From Eubacteriales bacterium (lineage in GTDB: Bacteria > Bacillota > Clostridia > Lachnospirales > Lachnospiraceae), in assembly GCA_030527665.1 (NCBI GenBank), contig JAUNAK010000002.1, positions 21,848-85,847 on the forward strand: a DNA stretch of 64,000 nucleotides, read 5' to 3'. Positions 9,701 to 17,688 of the stretch are shown here, piece by piece; position 1 is the stretch's first letter, and each line of letters starts with the position of its first letter. The notes under the pieces are model-generated. The model made no database searches. It had not been told where the DNA came from and saw only the letters and a list, made by a program, of their open reading frames with translations. A program made the translations under genes and the position numbers.

Positions 9701-11930
9701 GTATGCACTGAAGAGAGCCGATCAGACAGATCTGGATCTGGTAGGATATACAGCAGATAATTCTTCGGATGGTCAGTATGTATCCGAGCAGAAACTGCAG
9801 AGTGATGCCATGCTGAACACACTGAATGTCGGAGGAAGTTATTTTATCCGGGATTATCTGTTCCTGCAGGAGGGATATCCCATGTTTGGCTGGCAGATGA
9901 CCATTGACCAGTTCCGGGATGGAGCAGTCAGAGAACTGCGAAGCTTTGTCAGTGAAGAGGAGTATACGGAGGAAAACTGGGAGAAGGTCAGCAGTCTGAT
10001 CGATACCGGCTGTGAGCAGCTGGCAGATGCCGGTTCTTTTGATCGAATCAATGAGATCCTGACAGAGACGAAAGAAGCCGTTTATGCAATTGAAAGTCTG
10101 GAGGAGGTGCGTCTTCGCGAACTGGATGCAGCAAAGCAGGAGGCATTGGAGAAAATCGAGGTAGACTACAGCGATCGATCCGCCTACAGGGAGAAGGAGC
10201 AGATGCAGATCGAGACGCTTGTCACGGATGCGAAGCAGCGGATCTACAAGACCAAGACGATAGAACAGCTGCAGGAGATCATGGATACACTTGCAGATAA
10301 GATCGAAAGACTGAAGACGGATGCACAATATCTGGAGGAGGAAGAGAAAAAAGCTGTCAATACCGTTATTGCTGCCATCGGTCAGATCGGTGAAGTGGAG
10401 CTGGATCCTGCTGTACTTGTAACTATACAGACAGCAAGAAATCTGTATGATCAGCTTTCGGAGGAACGAAAAGAAAAGGTAACCAACTACGAGATCCTCA
10501 TCGCAGCCGAAGAAAAATGGCAGCAGATGATGGAGGAAGCCGGACTGACAGAGGAGGATCTGGATTCCGCAGCCGTTGTGGATCAGCTGATCGAAGAAAA
10601 ACTGGCAAATAAGGCGATAACGAAAAAGAATGAGGATGACATCAGGCAGGTGCGTGCGGCGTATGACAGTCTGACGGACAATCAGAAGCTGGCAGTCCGG
10701 AATCTGCCGGTATTGCAGAAGGCAGAGACGGATCTGAACCGGGCGTATGCCAATGAGGTGATCAATGCGATCGCCTCCCTGGGAAATACGATCACCCTGG
10801 ACAGTAAAGCGGATATAGAAAAGGCACGAACTGCTTACGATGCATTGTCTGCTGAACAGAAGGAGCTGGTAACGGATTACCCGGTTCTGAAAGCGGCGGA
10901 AGAGACGGTGATGAATCTCGAAAAGGCCGCGAAGGTTGAGGAGCTGATCGGTGATATCGGTACCGTGACAGAAGAAAAAGCAGCAGAGATTCAGGCAGCA
11001 GTAAAGGCGTATAACGATTACAGAGCATGGCTGGAGGATCCAAAGAGGGAATGGTCTTCGAAACAGACCGATCAGGTATCCAATTACAAGCTTCTGGATG
11101 CTGCAGTAAAAGAATTGCAGTCAGTGAAAAAAATCCGGGATGCAGAGAATTCGGTGGAGCAGATCGGAAGCGTGAATGCAGCCAGCAGAAGTCTGATCGA
11201 AAAGGCCAGAAAGGCATACGATGCACTCGGTGAAGGAGAAAAAGCAAAGTTTTCTTCAGAGAAGCTGAAGATGCTGCTGGATGCCGAGAGAGCCTTTGAA
11301 GCACTGAATAAAGCAGATGAGGAGCCTGACGGCGGAAATACCGGCGGAACAGGAGGAACAGCAGATAACGGTTCCGATAACGCAGGCGGAGACAGCAGCA
11401 ATACCGGTGATGCAGCCGGAAGCTCCGAAGGAAACACCAGCACCGCCGGAGGCAGCAGCGGAAGCAATGTTGTGATCACCGGAGAGGATGCGGATTACTA
11501 CTACGGATATACCTATACACAGGTGACAAGTCCACGTACGGGAACCGGTATCGCACAGGCATCCGGTACCGCGAATGCATCCGATACGGCAGAGCAGCCG
11601 TCAGCTGCTGCAGCGGAAATAGACGAACCAACAGAAGAACAGACTTCTTCTGAAGAACTGTCAGAAGATGAGACTGAAGCAGCTGCAGTGGAGAAGAATC
11701 GATCGGCGATCGCCTGGGATACGGATCCAAGAGCCTCTCTGAAAGAGAACGACAGGAACTTGGAAGAACAGCGGACTTCCCAAGCACGGTTTAAAGAACT
11801 TTTGATCAGGCATCCCTTCCTGTGGATCCTGGTGCTGATTCTGTTTTCTCTGACAACCCTGACCGTATTTATGTTTGTAATGGCAAAGAAGGCAGAAGAA
11901 AAGAGAAACAGACGAAGGGTACTGTTTTAA
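6729..11930 (+). CDS. Large surface protein with two GLUG blocks and helical repeats
   Basis: 1733 residues from the ATG at 6729, chosen over 6684 because AGAGGAAA sits just upstream and a signal peptide (RRRKNRK, long hydrophobic core, cleavage near VTAA) follows directly. Two homologous blocks (about 40-480 and 690-1070) each open with DAWDG and an ELAWFAD motif, then carry many GLUG-type beta-helix repeats (GGIAGY, GGVAGA, GGLVGR). Between and after them are charged helical segments; at about 1200-1530 come repeats of the ARxAYDALSxEQKxLVxxY kind. A Gly/Ser/Asn-rich linker, a membrane helix and an RNRRR tail end the protein. There is no LPXTG. Likely an adhesin or carbohydrate-binding stalk; ligand unknown. 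Confidence 0.85.
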   Translation: MTYRRRKNRKGIRGLAALLALVLLLGSFSGTAVPVTAATLEDAWDGVSMSMPSVDENGFYQIYTAKELAWFADQVNQGQGKINGRLEDTIYLNNSTSRFEWVLIGNDEEHPFRGIFDGNGFSVNYLYASSSEQDSGRRYIGLFGVIDGGVVRNLKVSGNLLQGYGNSGSADSLNELAAGSGGIAGYLKAGTIYACQNYVKTTMTGTTRYRNTGGIAGISAGGILHCTNYGKISTAVAYAQRHVGGIAGLVTGPGASVRYSLNRADVQGYFEVGGVAGAVKYGAEVRASANYGAVSGNEIIGGIAGMVTRTGTLSNGSAKECGIYDVYNIGAVSGFGDHQGDSIGGIVGFLGYASWAEAELPCMPAVENAYSTAMIDKVSFKMHGAAVGQFRSGSIGNLYCLKGGSAEMVGAQENKVTSYSSTIAFRTSANMKKQAFADQLGAAFVKVTSFEADTKGYPKLAWQKQTSDLSAAVDAAVLELNSWLTESNRSLYGKNYSKIEELVSVYLRRLDQVTEEEEPEQIMEAARKALGAVKPGKMADEERYAAIDEALSAFGEYYDKVLAEHPELTDAQKEELQEERKKAEDRIRKGKTDEEIEAALEDGKNILDEKLAAFAREEDLEEIRAGYIKTLSGYEAESDYGEEWNNRIAEVRNAGIAELEAAETTADADRIFSEAKRAIDNLIASVPSADAWDGSGKREPAKDSNNVYLITTAEELAWFADRINNGNDQTLCARLQNDIHLGGREWTPIGTEENVFRGRFDGGGYTIRGLSVTEAEGYAGLFGRVYGTDGKSISDLTVYGLVQVSRNVTYAGGIVGYCSGQNENTRNAVTNCRSYVDVTLSGITRMNSSAGGIAGYAKYTWFRECENNGNVSIPSTGKGGITYFAGGVLGQASAGTTVRRSCNNGNVEAANCAGGLVGRVMEMATEFTSNYNRGTVYADVYAGGLAGLIEATAVDASFRYSYSSGAVNPGRTAKYRGALFGNMQAGGCEEVYALKRADQTDLDLVGYTADNSSDGQYVSEQKLQSDAMLNTLNVGGSYFIRDYLFLQEGYPMFGWQMTIDQFRDGAVRELRSFVSEEEYTEENWEKVSSLIDTGCEQLADAGSFDRINEILTETKEAVYAIESLEEVRLRELDAAKQEALEKIEVDYSDRSAYREKEQMQIETLVTDAKQRIYKTKTIEQLQEIMDTLADKIERLKTDAQYLEEEEKKAVNTVIAAIGQIGEVELDPAVLVTIQTARNLYDQLSEERKEKVTNYEILIAAEEKWQQMMEEAGLTEEDLDSAAVVDQLIEEKLANKAITKKNEDDIRQVRAAYDSLTDNQKLAVRNLPVLQKAETDLNRAYANEVINAIASLGNTITLDSKADIEKARTAYDALSAEQKELVTDYPVLKAAEETVMNLEKAAKVEELIGDIGTVTEEKAAEIQAAVKAYNDYRAWLEDPKREWSSKQTDQVSNYKLLDAAVKELQSVKKIRDAENSVEQIGSVNAASRSLIEKARKAYDALGEGEKAKFSSEKLKMLLDAERAFEALNKADEEPDGGNTGGTGGTADNGSDNAGGDSSNTGDAAGSSEGNTSTAGGSSGSNVVITGEDADYYYGYTYTQVTSPRTGTGIAQASGTANASDTAEQPSAAAAEIDEPTEEQTSSEELSEDETEAAAVEKNRSAIAWDTDPRASLKENDRNLEEQRTSQARFKELLIRHPFLWILVLILFSLTTLTVFMFVMAKKAEEKRNRRRVLF

Positions 11931-11994
11931 GCACGACCTGAAAGCAGTAGGGAAGAACATGATTTGAAAGAATGATAATGAAGGAGTATTAGTG

Positions 11995-13452
11995 ATGAAA
12001 GTCGGAAAGATACAGTGGAAAAGAACAGGAGCCATGCTTGCGGCCGTACTGATCGGCATCTCTGCGGCAGCTATGCCGGCAGCTGCAGAAACAATGACGG
12101 CAGAGGATGTTCGCGGAATGCAGCAGAATGCCCTATACTGGGAGAATGAACGGACAGAAGAGGAAGGTGTTCTTTCCGGTTCTGTTCTGGATGCGGCAGG
12201 AACACCGGATTCCGACTGGGTTGCTTTTTCCATCAGCCGCATGGGTGTGGAAGATAACCAGGCTGCCTATCTATACCGGCTGCGAGAGACGGTGGAAGAG
12301 ATGTATGCCGATCAGGAGAAAACAAAAAAAGAACATCTTCCGTCGGATCTCTGCCGGATCGCATTGACCGTCAACGCCTGTGGTGGAGATGCCTCTTCCT
12401 TTGGAATCGACCCGGAAGGGAATTCCATCGATCTGATCAATGATGCGGTATGGAACTGCATCTACGGTGATCCGGGCATGCAGGGTATCAACGGCTATAT
12501 GTGGGCACTTGCGGCTGCGGACAGCCAGGATTATCAGGAAGTACCGGGGGCGGCCTGGAAGCGAAAAAAACTCCTGGAAGCCATTCTGTTTCAGCAGCAT
12601 CCGGACGGCGGTTTTTCACTGAATCCGGCAGAAGAGGCAGATACCGATCTGACAGCCATGATGCTGACGATCCTTGCACCGTATGAGGAAAGTGCTGATA
12701 TTTATGAGGGGACGAATGCAGTAACAAACGAGACACAGAGTCTGACAGCTGCCGATGTCTGTGCACGGGCTGCCGACTATCTGGAAAAACATATCGAAGC
12801 GGACGGCACCGTGAAAAGTATGGATCAGAGCAATTCGGAATCCACCGGATGGACGCTGCTCGGACTTTCTGCGCATGGGGTGGATTGTGCGGCTGATCCC
12901 GCTGTACTGCAGACAGACGGAACAGGCCTTCTGGATGGACTGAAACGTTTCCAGCTGGAGAATGGTGGTTTTGTACATAGTCTGGATAAAGAGCAGGCAG
13001 ATACGACCGGAAACGCGATGGCGACCTATCAGGCACTGTACCATATGGAAGGTTACTGCCGCCTGGCAGAAGGCAGAGAACGGCTGTTTCATATAACGGA
13101 TGCCAAAACTGTCAGTGATGACGAAATCAGCAAAGCCGGTGAAACACTTGGAGAGAGAAAAATGGCAGAAACAGCTGTCGTGGGTGTGGATAACGATTCG
13201 GAGAGCAGCGGGGAGAATGCGGCAGAAGCCGGATCGGGAAACAAGATCCGTATCATTGCGATTGCCGCTGCAGTGGTTCTGCTTGTACTTGCTCTGGCTG
13301 CCTGGCTGCTGCTCAGAGAGAAGAAAGGAAGCGGAAAAGCCGCTGCAGGAAGCCAGCCGGCCGGCATCGGATCACAGAAAACGTCGGATACAGATGCGGG
13401 TTCCGGTTCCTATAAATATGAGGATGATGAGGATGAGGACGAAGAGTGGTAA
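11995..13452 (+). CDS. Terpenoid-cyclase/prenyltransferase-fold surface protein
   Basis: 485 residues. ATG 11995 is preferred over GTG 11992 because AAGGAG (11981-11986) then has an 8-nt spacer. A signal peptide ends near AAAE. The lumenal part has repeated alpha-barrel motifs (SDLCRIALTVNACGGD, QQHPDGGFSL, DTDLTAMMLTILAPY, STGWTLLGLSAHGVD, LENGGFVHS) as in the alpha6/alpha6 fold of squalene cyclases, prenyltransferases and the intrinsic factor/transcobalamin alpha domain. The DxDD-type catalytic motif of cyclases is not seen. A membrane helix near 420-445 and an acidic tail end it. It overlaps the DUF4430 gene by 20 bp, so the two are co-translated and probably partners. Ligand binding is more likely than catalysis. 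Confidence 0.82.
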   Translation: MKVGKIQWKRTGAMLAAVLIGISAAAMPAAAETMTAEDVRGMQQNALYWENERTEEEGVLSGSVLDAAGTPDSDWVAFSISRMGVEDNQAAYLYRLRETVEEMYADQEKTKKEHLPSDLCRIALTVNACGGDASSFGIDPEGNSIDLINDAVWNCIYGDPGMQGINGYMWALAAADSQDYQEVPGAAWKRKKLLEAILFQQHPDGGFSLNPAEEADTDLTAMMLTILAPYEESADIYEGTNAVTNETQSLTAADVCARAADYLEKHIEADGTVKSMDQSNSESTGWTLLGLSAHGVDCAADPAVLQTDGTGLLDGLKRFQLENGGFVHSLDKEQADTTGNAMATYQALYHMEGYCRLAEGRERLFHITDAKTVSDDEISKAGETLGERKMAETAVVGVDNDSESSGENAAEAGSGNKIRIIAIAAAVVLLVLALAAWLLLREKKGSGKAAAGSQPAGIGSQKTSDTDAGSGSYKYEDDEDEDEEW

Positions 13453-14020
13453 TCGATGGAAAAAAAGTCTCGTTCTTCTGGCCGCACTGGCTGTACTGAT
13501 CCTGTTTTTCGGTATATTCGGGAAGTTTGAGACCGTCGATGAATTCTATCTGACACATATGGAGGATATTACAGCTGATACCGAGGTCGTCAGGATCAGT
13601 ATCAACTGTAAAACGATTCTGTATAACTGGAGCAGGCTGGATAAGCAACTCCGGGACGAAAAGTATGTGCCGGCAAACGGAGTGATCCTTCCGGAGACGG
13701 CTTACGTATATCGGAAGGGAGATACCGCCTTTGATCTGCTGGAGCGGGTCTGCCGCTATAACCGGATCGAGATGGAGTATCGGGGAGCCACCGAGACCGG
13801 TTACGGATCCGCCTATATCCGGGGAATCAATTATCTGAACGAACGTTCCTGCGGCGAACTGTCCGGATGGATGTTCAAGGTAAACGGAGAGTTTCCGGGA
13901 GTCGGCTGCAGCTCGGTCGTACTCCAGCCCGGTGATACCGTGGAATGGATCTATACCTGTGATCTCGGCAGAGATGTGGGAAATACCTACAACGGAGCCG
14001 GCGCAGATTACGGAAAATAG
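13433..14020 (+). CDS. Membrane-anchored DUF4430 protein
   Basis: 195 residues. The in-frame ORF extends much further upstream inside the previous gene, but ATG 13433 has a TGAGGA site 8 nt before it and gives a proper N-terminal anchor: basic RTKSGNRWKKS, then a hydrophobic helix to FGIFGKF. The rest is one DUF4430 domain, including AFDLLERVCRYN, GWMFKVNGEFPGVGCSS and PGDTVEWIYT. In animal cobalamin carriers the equivalent beta domain closes over the ligand held by the alpha-barrel. Here barrel and beta domain are separate overlapping genes. A hairpin repeat element lies between this gene and the ECF genes, so co-transcription with them is uncertain. Confidence 0.8.
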   Translation: MRTKSGNRWKKSLVLLAALAVLILFFGIFGKFETVDEFYLTHMEDITADTEVVRISINCKTILYNWSRLDKQLRDEKYVPANGVILPETAYVYRKGDTAFDLLERVCRYNRIEMEYRGATETGYGSAYIRGINYLNERSCGELSGWMFKVNGEFPGVGCSSVVLQPGDTVEWIYTCDLGRDVGNTYNGAGADYGK

Positions 14021-14021
14021 G

Positions 14022-14232
14022 TATGTGCGAACCATTTGCGGGATTGTTTTCGCTTCTCACATTGCACAATGCCATCGCAGGCACGCTCCCGCTACCCTCG
14101 GCACGCAGCGGTACTAAGCTCAGCCGTCGCAGAGCTCGGCTTCGCTAAGTGCCGGCGGCCTCAGAGTACCTGCTCAGGGCATTTGTACAATATTCGAAGC
14201 AATGTACACATAGAATGGTTCGCATATAGTGA
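14022..14232 (+). repeat. MITE-like imperfect inverted-repeat element
   Basis: The ends are inverted copies: TATGTGCGAACCATT near 14023 and AATGGTTCGCATATA near 14214, 14 of 15 matching. Inner parts also pair imperfectly (CATTGCACAATGCC on the left against the complement of GGGCATTTGTACAAT on the right; a central AGCTCAGCCG/CTCGGCTTCGCT). The whole ~210 bp could fold into one long hairpin and has no coding potential. No target duplication was confirmed and no second copy is seen in this window. Confidence 0.55.
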
Positions 14233-14257
14233 AGGAAAATAGGGGAAGGAGAGAAAG

Positions 14258-15139
14258 ATGAGAGGATTCCAGGGCTATCACCCGGCAATATTATTTCTGT
14301 ATTATGCACTGCTTCTGCTGCTGTCTCTTCTGACGATGCAGCCGGTGCTTCTTCTTTGCTCTCTCTTTGGTGCATTTCTGCTGTATGCAGCCTTGTTCGG
14401 CATTCGGGAGATGCTTCCGGATCTGGTCTTCTATGCGCTGCTGTTCGTCCTTCTGGCTGTGATCAATCCGCTGGTAGTTCATGACGGAGAGACGGTCCTG
14501 TTTTTTCTGAACGGAAAGGCCATCACGAAGGAGGCGATTGCCTACGGCGGTGCCGGCTCCCTGGTAATGATCACCGTTGTGGTCTGGTCTGCCTGCTACA
14601 CGGAGCTGCTTACCACCGACAAGATCCTGTTTCTGTTTGGAAAGGCGCTTCCCAAGCTGGGGCTGATCCTTTCCATGACCTTCCGGTTCATTCCGCTGTT
14701 TCAAAAACAGGCGGACAGGATCGGGCAGGTGCAGCGGACCATGGGACTGTACAATGGAAAGAATCTGAAGCAGCGGTTCGGCGGTGCCTATCGAACCTTT
14801 GACAGCCTGCTTACCTGGTCCATGGAAAATTCCATCGATACCGCAGATGCCATGAAAGCCAGAGGCTACGGTCTGCGTGGAAGAAGTTCCTTCTCTGTTT
14901 TTCGTTTTCGGCTGCGGGACGGAAAAATGCTGGCGCTGATGCTTCTGCTTTCCGGAATCGTGCTGATCGGAGCAGGAAAGGGAAATATGGACTTTTATTT
15001 TTATCCGCATCTGGCAGAGATCGAGACCGGTGCGGAGGCATTTGTGTACTATCTTGCGATGCTGCTGTTATGCTGTATTCCGGGATTCTGTGAATGGAAG
15101 GAGAGCCTGTCTTGGAATTACTTAAAGTCGAAAATCTAA
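14258..15139 (+). CDS. ecfT: ECF transporter transmembrane component EcfT
   Basis: 293 residues with several hydrophobic helices and the EcfT coupling motif AMKARGYGLRGR near residue 205, which contains the Ala-Arg-Gly element that docks on the ATPase grooves. It joins the ATPase pair to the substrate-binding S component. GGGGAAGGAGAG precedes the ATG. The end overlaps the ATPase gene. All ECF parts lie together here, which suggests a dedicated (group I) transporter rather than a shared module. Confidence 0.9.
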   Translation: MRGFQGYHPAILFLYYALLLLLSLLTMQPVLLLCSLFGAFLLYAALFGIREMLPDLVFYALLFVLLAVINPLVVHDGETVLFFLNGKAITKEAIAYGGAGSLVMITVVVWSACYTELLTTDKILFLFGKALPKLGLILSMTFRFIPLFQKQADRIGQVQRTMGLYNGKNLKQRFGGAYRTFDSLLTWSMENSIDTADAMKARGYGLRGRSSFSVFRFRLRDGKMLALMLLLSGIVLIGAGKGNMDFYFYPHLAEIETGAEAFVYYLAMLLLCCIPGFCEWKESLSWNYLKSKI

Positions 15140-16818
15140 GTTTCTCCTATCCAAAGCAGGAGAAAGATACCGCACCCGCAGGAAAAGTGATCGAGGATCT
15201 TTCTTTTTCGGTAGAAAGCGGAGAATTCATCGTGATCTGCGGGGCATCCGGATGCGGCAAAACAACACTGCTGCGGCTTCTGAAACGAGAACTGTCTCCC
15301 CATGGAATCAAAACAGGGGAGATTTTATTTGGCGGAAAACGGCAGGAGGAGCTGACGGACAGAGAGGCTGCCTGTCAGATCGGATTCGTTCTGCAGAATC
15401 CGGAAAATCAGATCGTGACGGATAAGGTCTGGCATGAACTGGCATTCGGACTGGAAAATATGGGGATGACATCCTCGGAGATCCGAAGGAAGGTGGCGGA
15501 GATGGCCTGCTATTTCGGAATCGATGACTGGTTCAGACACAAGACATCCGATCTTTCGGGAGGTCAGAAGCAGCTTGTCAATCTGGCATCGGTCATGGCG
15601 ATGGATCCGAAGCTGCTGATCCTGGATGAACCGACCAGCCAGCTGGATCCGATCGCGGCATCTACCTTTATCAATACACTGTATAAGCTGAACCGGGAGC
15701 TGGGACTTACGATCATCCTTACCGAGCACCGGCTGGAGGAGGTATTTCCAATCGCCGACAGGGTACTGATCATGGATAAGGGGAGAAAGCTCTGTATGGC
15801 GGAACCGAGAGAAGCGGGAGGGCTTCTTCGCCGGCAGGCGCCGGATCACCGGATGCTTCAGGGATTTCCCAGTGCCATGCGGATCTACCAGGGACTGGAT
15901 CCGGAGGAGGAAGTATGTCCGGTAACCGTTCGGGAAGGCAGAGATTTTGTGGAACGGAAGTATGACAACCGGATCCGAAGTCTGAACCGGCCGGAGGCGG
16001 AGAACGATGGGAAGATCGCCATGCGAATGAAGGATATCTGCTTCCGGTACGAGAAAAACGGTGACGATATTCTGCAGAATGTGCATCTGACTGTCCGGCA
16101 CGGAGAGATGGTCAGCCTTCTGGGAGGAAACGGTGCCGGCAAGAGTACATTGCTGCAGGTCATTGCGGGAATTCTGCATCCCTATCGGGGAAAAATCGAA
16201 GTATTCGGAAAGCGGATCGAGCGGTTCCGGGACAGTGAACTGTATGTACGGGGACTGGCGTTTCTGCCTCAGAATCCCCAGAGCGTATTTCTCAAGATGA
16301 CGGTGCTGGAAGACTATGAAGAGATCCGTCCGGTCATGGGGTATTCCAAAGAGGAATTTGATCGGAAGGTTCGTGAGATCGCAGCGTTTCTGGAAATTGA
16401 GGACCTGCTGCAGCGGCATCCCTATGATCTGTCCGGCGGAGAGCAGCAGAAAGCTGCCATCGGCAAGATCCTGCTGCGTGAACCGCGTTTTCTGCTGCTG
16501 GATGAACCGACCAAAGGAATCGATGCCTGGACAAAGAAGCGCTTCGGTGAACTGCTTCAGAAGCTGAAGGCACGGGGAATCGGCATTCTGATGGTTACCC
16601 ATGATGTGGAATTTGCGGCTGCATATTCCAACCGATGCGGCTTGTTTTTTGATCATGAGGTGCTGGCGATGGAAACGCCGGAGACGTTTTTCTGCAGCAA
16701 CAACTATTACACGACGGCTGCAAACCGGATCGCCAGAAGACAGTATGACGGTGTTCTGCTGGTGGAGGATGTGATCGAACTGTGCAGACAGAACGGAAGC
16801 AGACAGGTGAGGGAGTAA
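15112..16818 (+). CDS. ecfA: ECF transporter ATPase, fused EcfA1-EcfA2
   Basis: 568 residues with two ABC ATPase domains in one chain. Domain 1 has Walker A GASGCGKTTLL, signature LSGGQKQ and Walker B LLILDEPTS. Domain 2 has GGNGAGKSTLL, LSGGEQQ and FLLLDEPTK. Start: TTG at 15112 is preferred over ATG 15094 because GGAAGGAG (15096-15103) gives an 8-nt spacer and the protein then begins at the expected LLKVENLSFSY. The start lies inside ecfT (28-bp overlap), so translation is coupled. It energises uptake by the S component at 16862. Confidence 0.9.
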   Translation: MELLKVENLSFSYPKQEKDTAPAGKVIEDLSFSVESGEFIVICGASGCGKTTLLRLLKRELSPHGIKTGEILFGGKRQEELTDREAACQIGFVLQNPENQIVTDKVWHELAFGLENMGMTSSEIRRKVAEMACYFGIDDWFRHKTSDLSGGQKQLVNLASVMAMDPKLLILDEPTSQLDPIAASTFINTLYKLNRELGLTIILTEHRLEEVFPIADRVLIMDKGRKLCMAEPREAGGLLRRQAPDHRMLQGFPSAMRIYQGLDPEEEVCPVTVREGRDFVERKYDNRIRSLNRPEAENDGKIAMRMKDICFRYEKNGDDILQNVHLTVRHGEMVSLLGGNGAGKSTLLQVIAGILHPYRGKIEVFGKRIERFRDSELYVRGLAFLPQNPQSVFLKMTVLEDYEEIRPVMGYSKEEFDRKVREIAAFLEIEDLLQRHPYDLSGGEQQKAAIGKILLREPRFLLLDEPTKGIDAWTKKRFGELLQKLKARGIGILMVTHDVEFAAAYSNRCGLFFDHEVLAMETPETFFCSNNYYTTAANRIARRQYDGVLLVEDVIELCRQNGSRQVRE

Positions 16819-16861
16819 GCGAAACCGATCTATTTACGAGATATTTTTACAGGGAGACAGA

Positions 16862-17617
16862 ATGGGAAATAAAAACTCGGAAAACAGTTTTGTGCGGCAG
16901 GAGGAATACGAACCTGCCCATATCATGTCCTACAGCAGAAAACGAACCGTTCGCTGGGGGATCGCTCTTGTCGGGGCAGCTGTTCTCGTACTGTTGGGAG
17001 TAAAACTGTGGGCGGACAGAAAATATCATCTGATCTCGTTTCTGATTGCGCTGCTGAGCTGCTTTCTTTTCTATTTTTCCTATGAGAAACGGGAGGGAAG
17101 CATACGCCGCATCGTGCTGATCGCAGTGATGACGGTAATGGCGATCGTCGGACGTCTTCTCTTCATGCCGGTTCCGGCAATTAAACCCGTCGGTGCGATC
17201 GTTATCCTGACCGGTATTTATATGGGACCGGAGGCGGGATTCCTGGTGGGTTCTCTGACGGCGGTGATCTCGGGAATGACTTTCGGACAGGGACCATGGG
17301 TAGCCTTTCAGATGGTAGCCTGGGGATTAAACGGTTTTATCGCCGGCCTTCCGGGGCTTCGTTTTCTGCTGCGGAAGCGGATACCGCTGATCCTGTACGG
17401 AATCTGGGCAGGTATTCAGTATTCGCTGGTCATGGATATCTGGACATTGTTCAGTCTGGACGGAACCTTCGCTTTCGGACGATATCTGGCAGTTTTGGGG
17501 ACAGTCGTTCCGTATATGCTTGCATATGCAGCGGCAAATGTGGTATTTTTGCTGTTGATGGTCAAACCGCTGGGGGAAAAACTGCAGCGGATCCAGATCA
17601 AACATGGTATATTTTAA
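16862..17617 (+). CDS. ECF transporter S component, possibly cobalamin type
   Basis: 251 residues with about six hydrophobic helices. The segment with IVGRLLFMPVPAIKP, then GIYMGPEAGFLVGSLTA and FGQGPWVAFQMVAWGLNGF, is the pattern I associate with S components found with corrinoid-type uptake (CbrT-like). That substrate call is from memory of the family and context, not from a binding residue. AGGGAGACAG precedes the ATG. It follows ecfA by 43 bp and forms the specificity subunit of this operon. No B12 riboswitch is seen upstream, which is a point against regulated B12 uptake. Confidence 0.75.
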   Translation: MGNKNSENSFVRQEEYEPAHIMSYSRKRTVRWGIALVGAAVLVLLGVKLWADRKYHLISFLIALLSCFLFYFSYEKREGSIRRIVLIAVMTVMAIVGRLLFMPVPAIKPVGAIVILTGIYMGPEAGFLVGSLTAVISGMTFGQGPWVAFQMVAWGLNGFIAGLPGLRFLLRKRIPLILYGIWAGIQYSLVMDIWTLFSLDGTFAFGRYLAVLGTVVPYMLAYAAANVVFLLLMVKPLGEKLQRIQIKHGIF

Positions 17618-17688
17618 GAATGTTGATATGGGGGCTGCTGTTTTTATGGATGGCACCCCCCCTTTTATATAATAAAGGAGCAGAATGC

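Noticed and set aside
13100-13432. Upstream extension of the DUF4430 gene inside the cyclase-fold gene
   Set aside because: Arg/Lys/Ser-rich out-of-frame sequence; the anchor and a ribosome binding site favour the start at 13433.
17640-17655. Run of seven C before glf as a phase-variation tract
   Set aside because: It is short, lies outside coding sequence, and is not placed between promoter elements that I can identify.
17296-17688. Upstream extension of glf over the S-component gene
   Set aside because: The conserved FAD motif begins directly after ATG 17689, which has AAAGGAG; the extension is the shadow of another gene.
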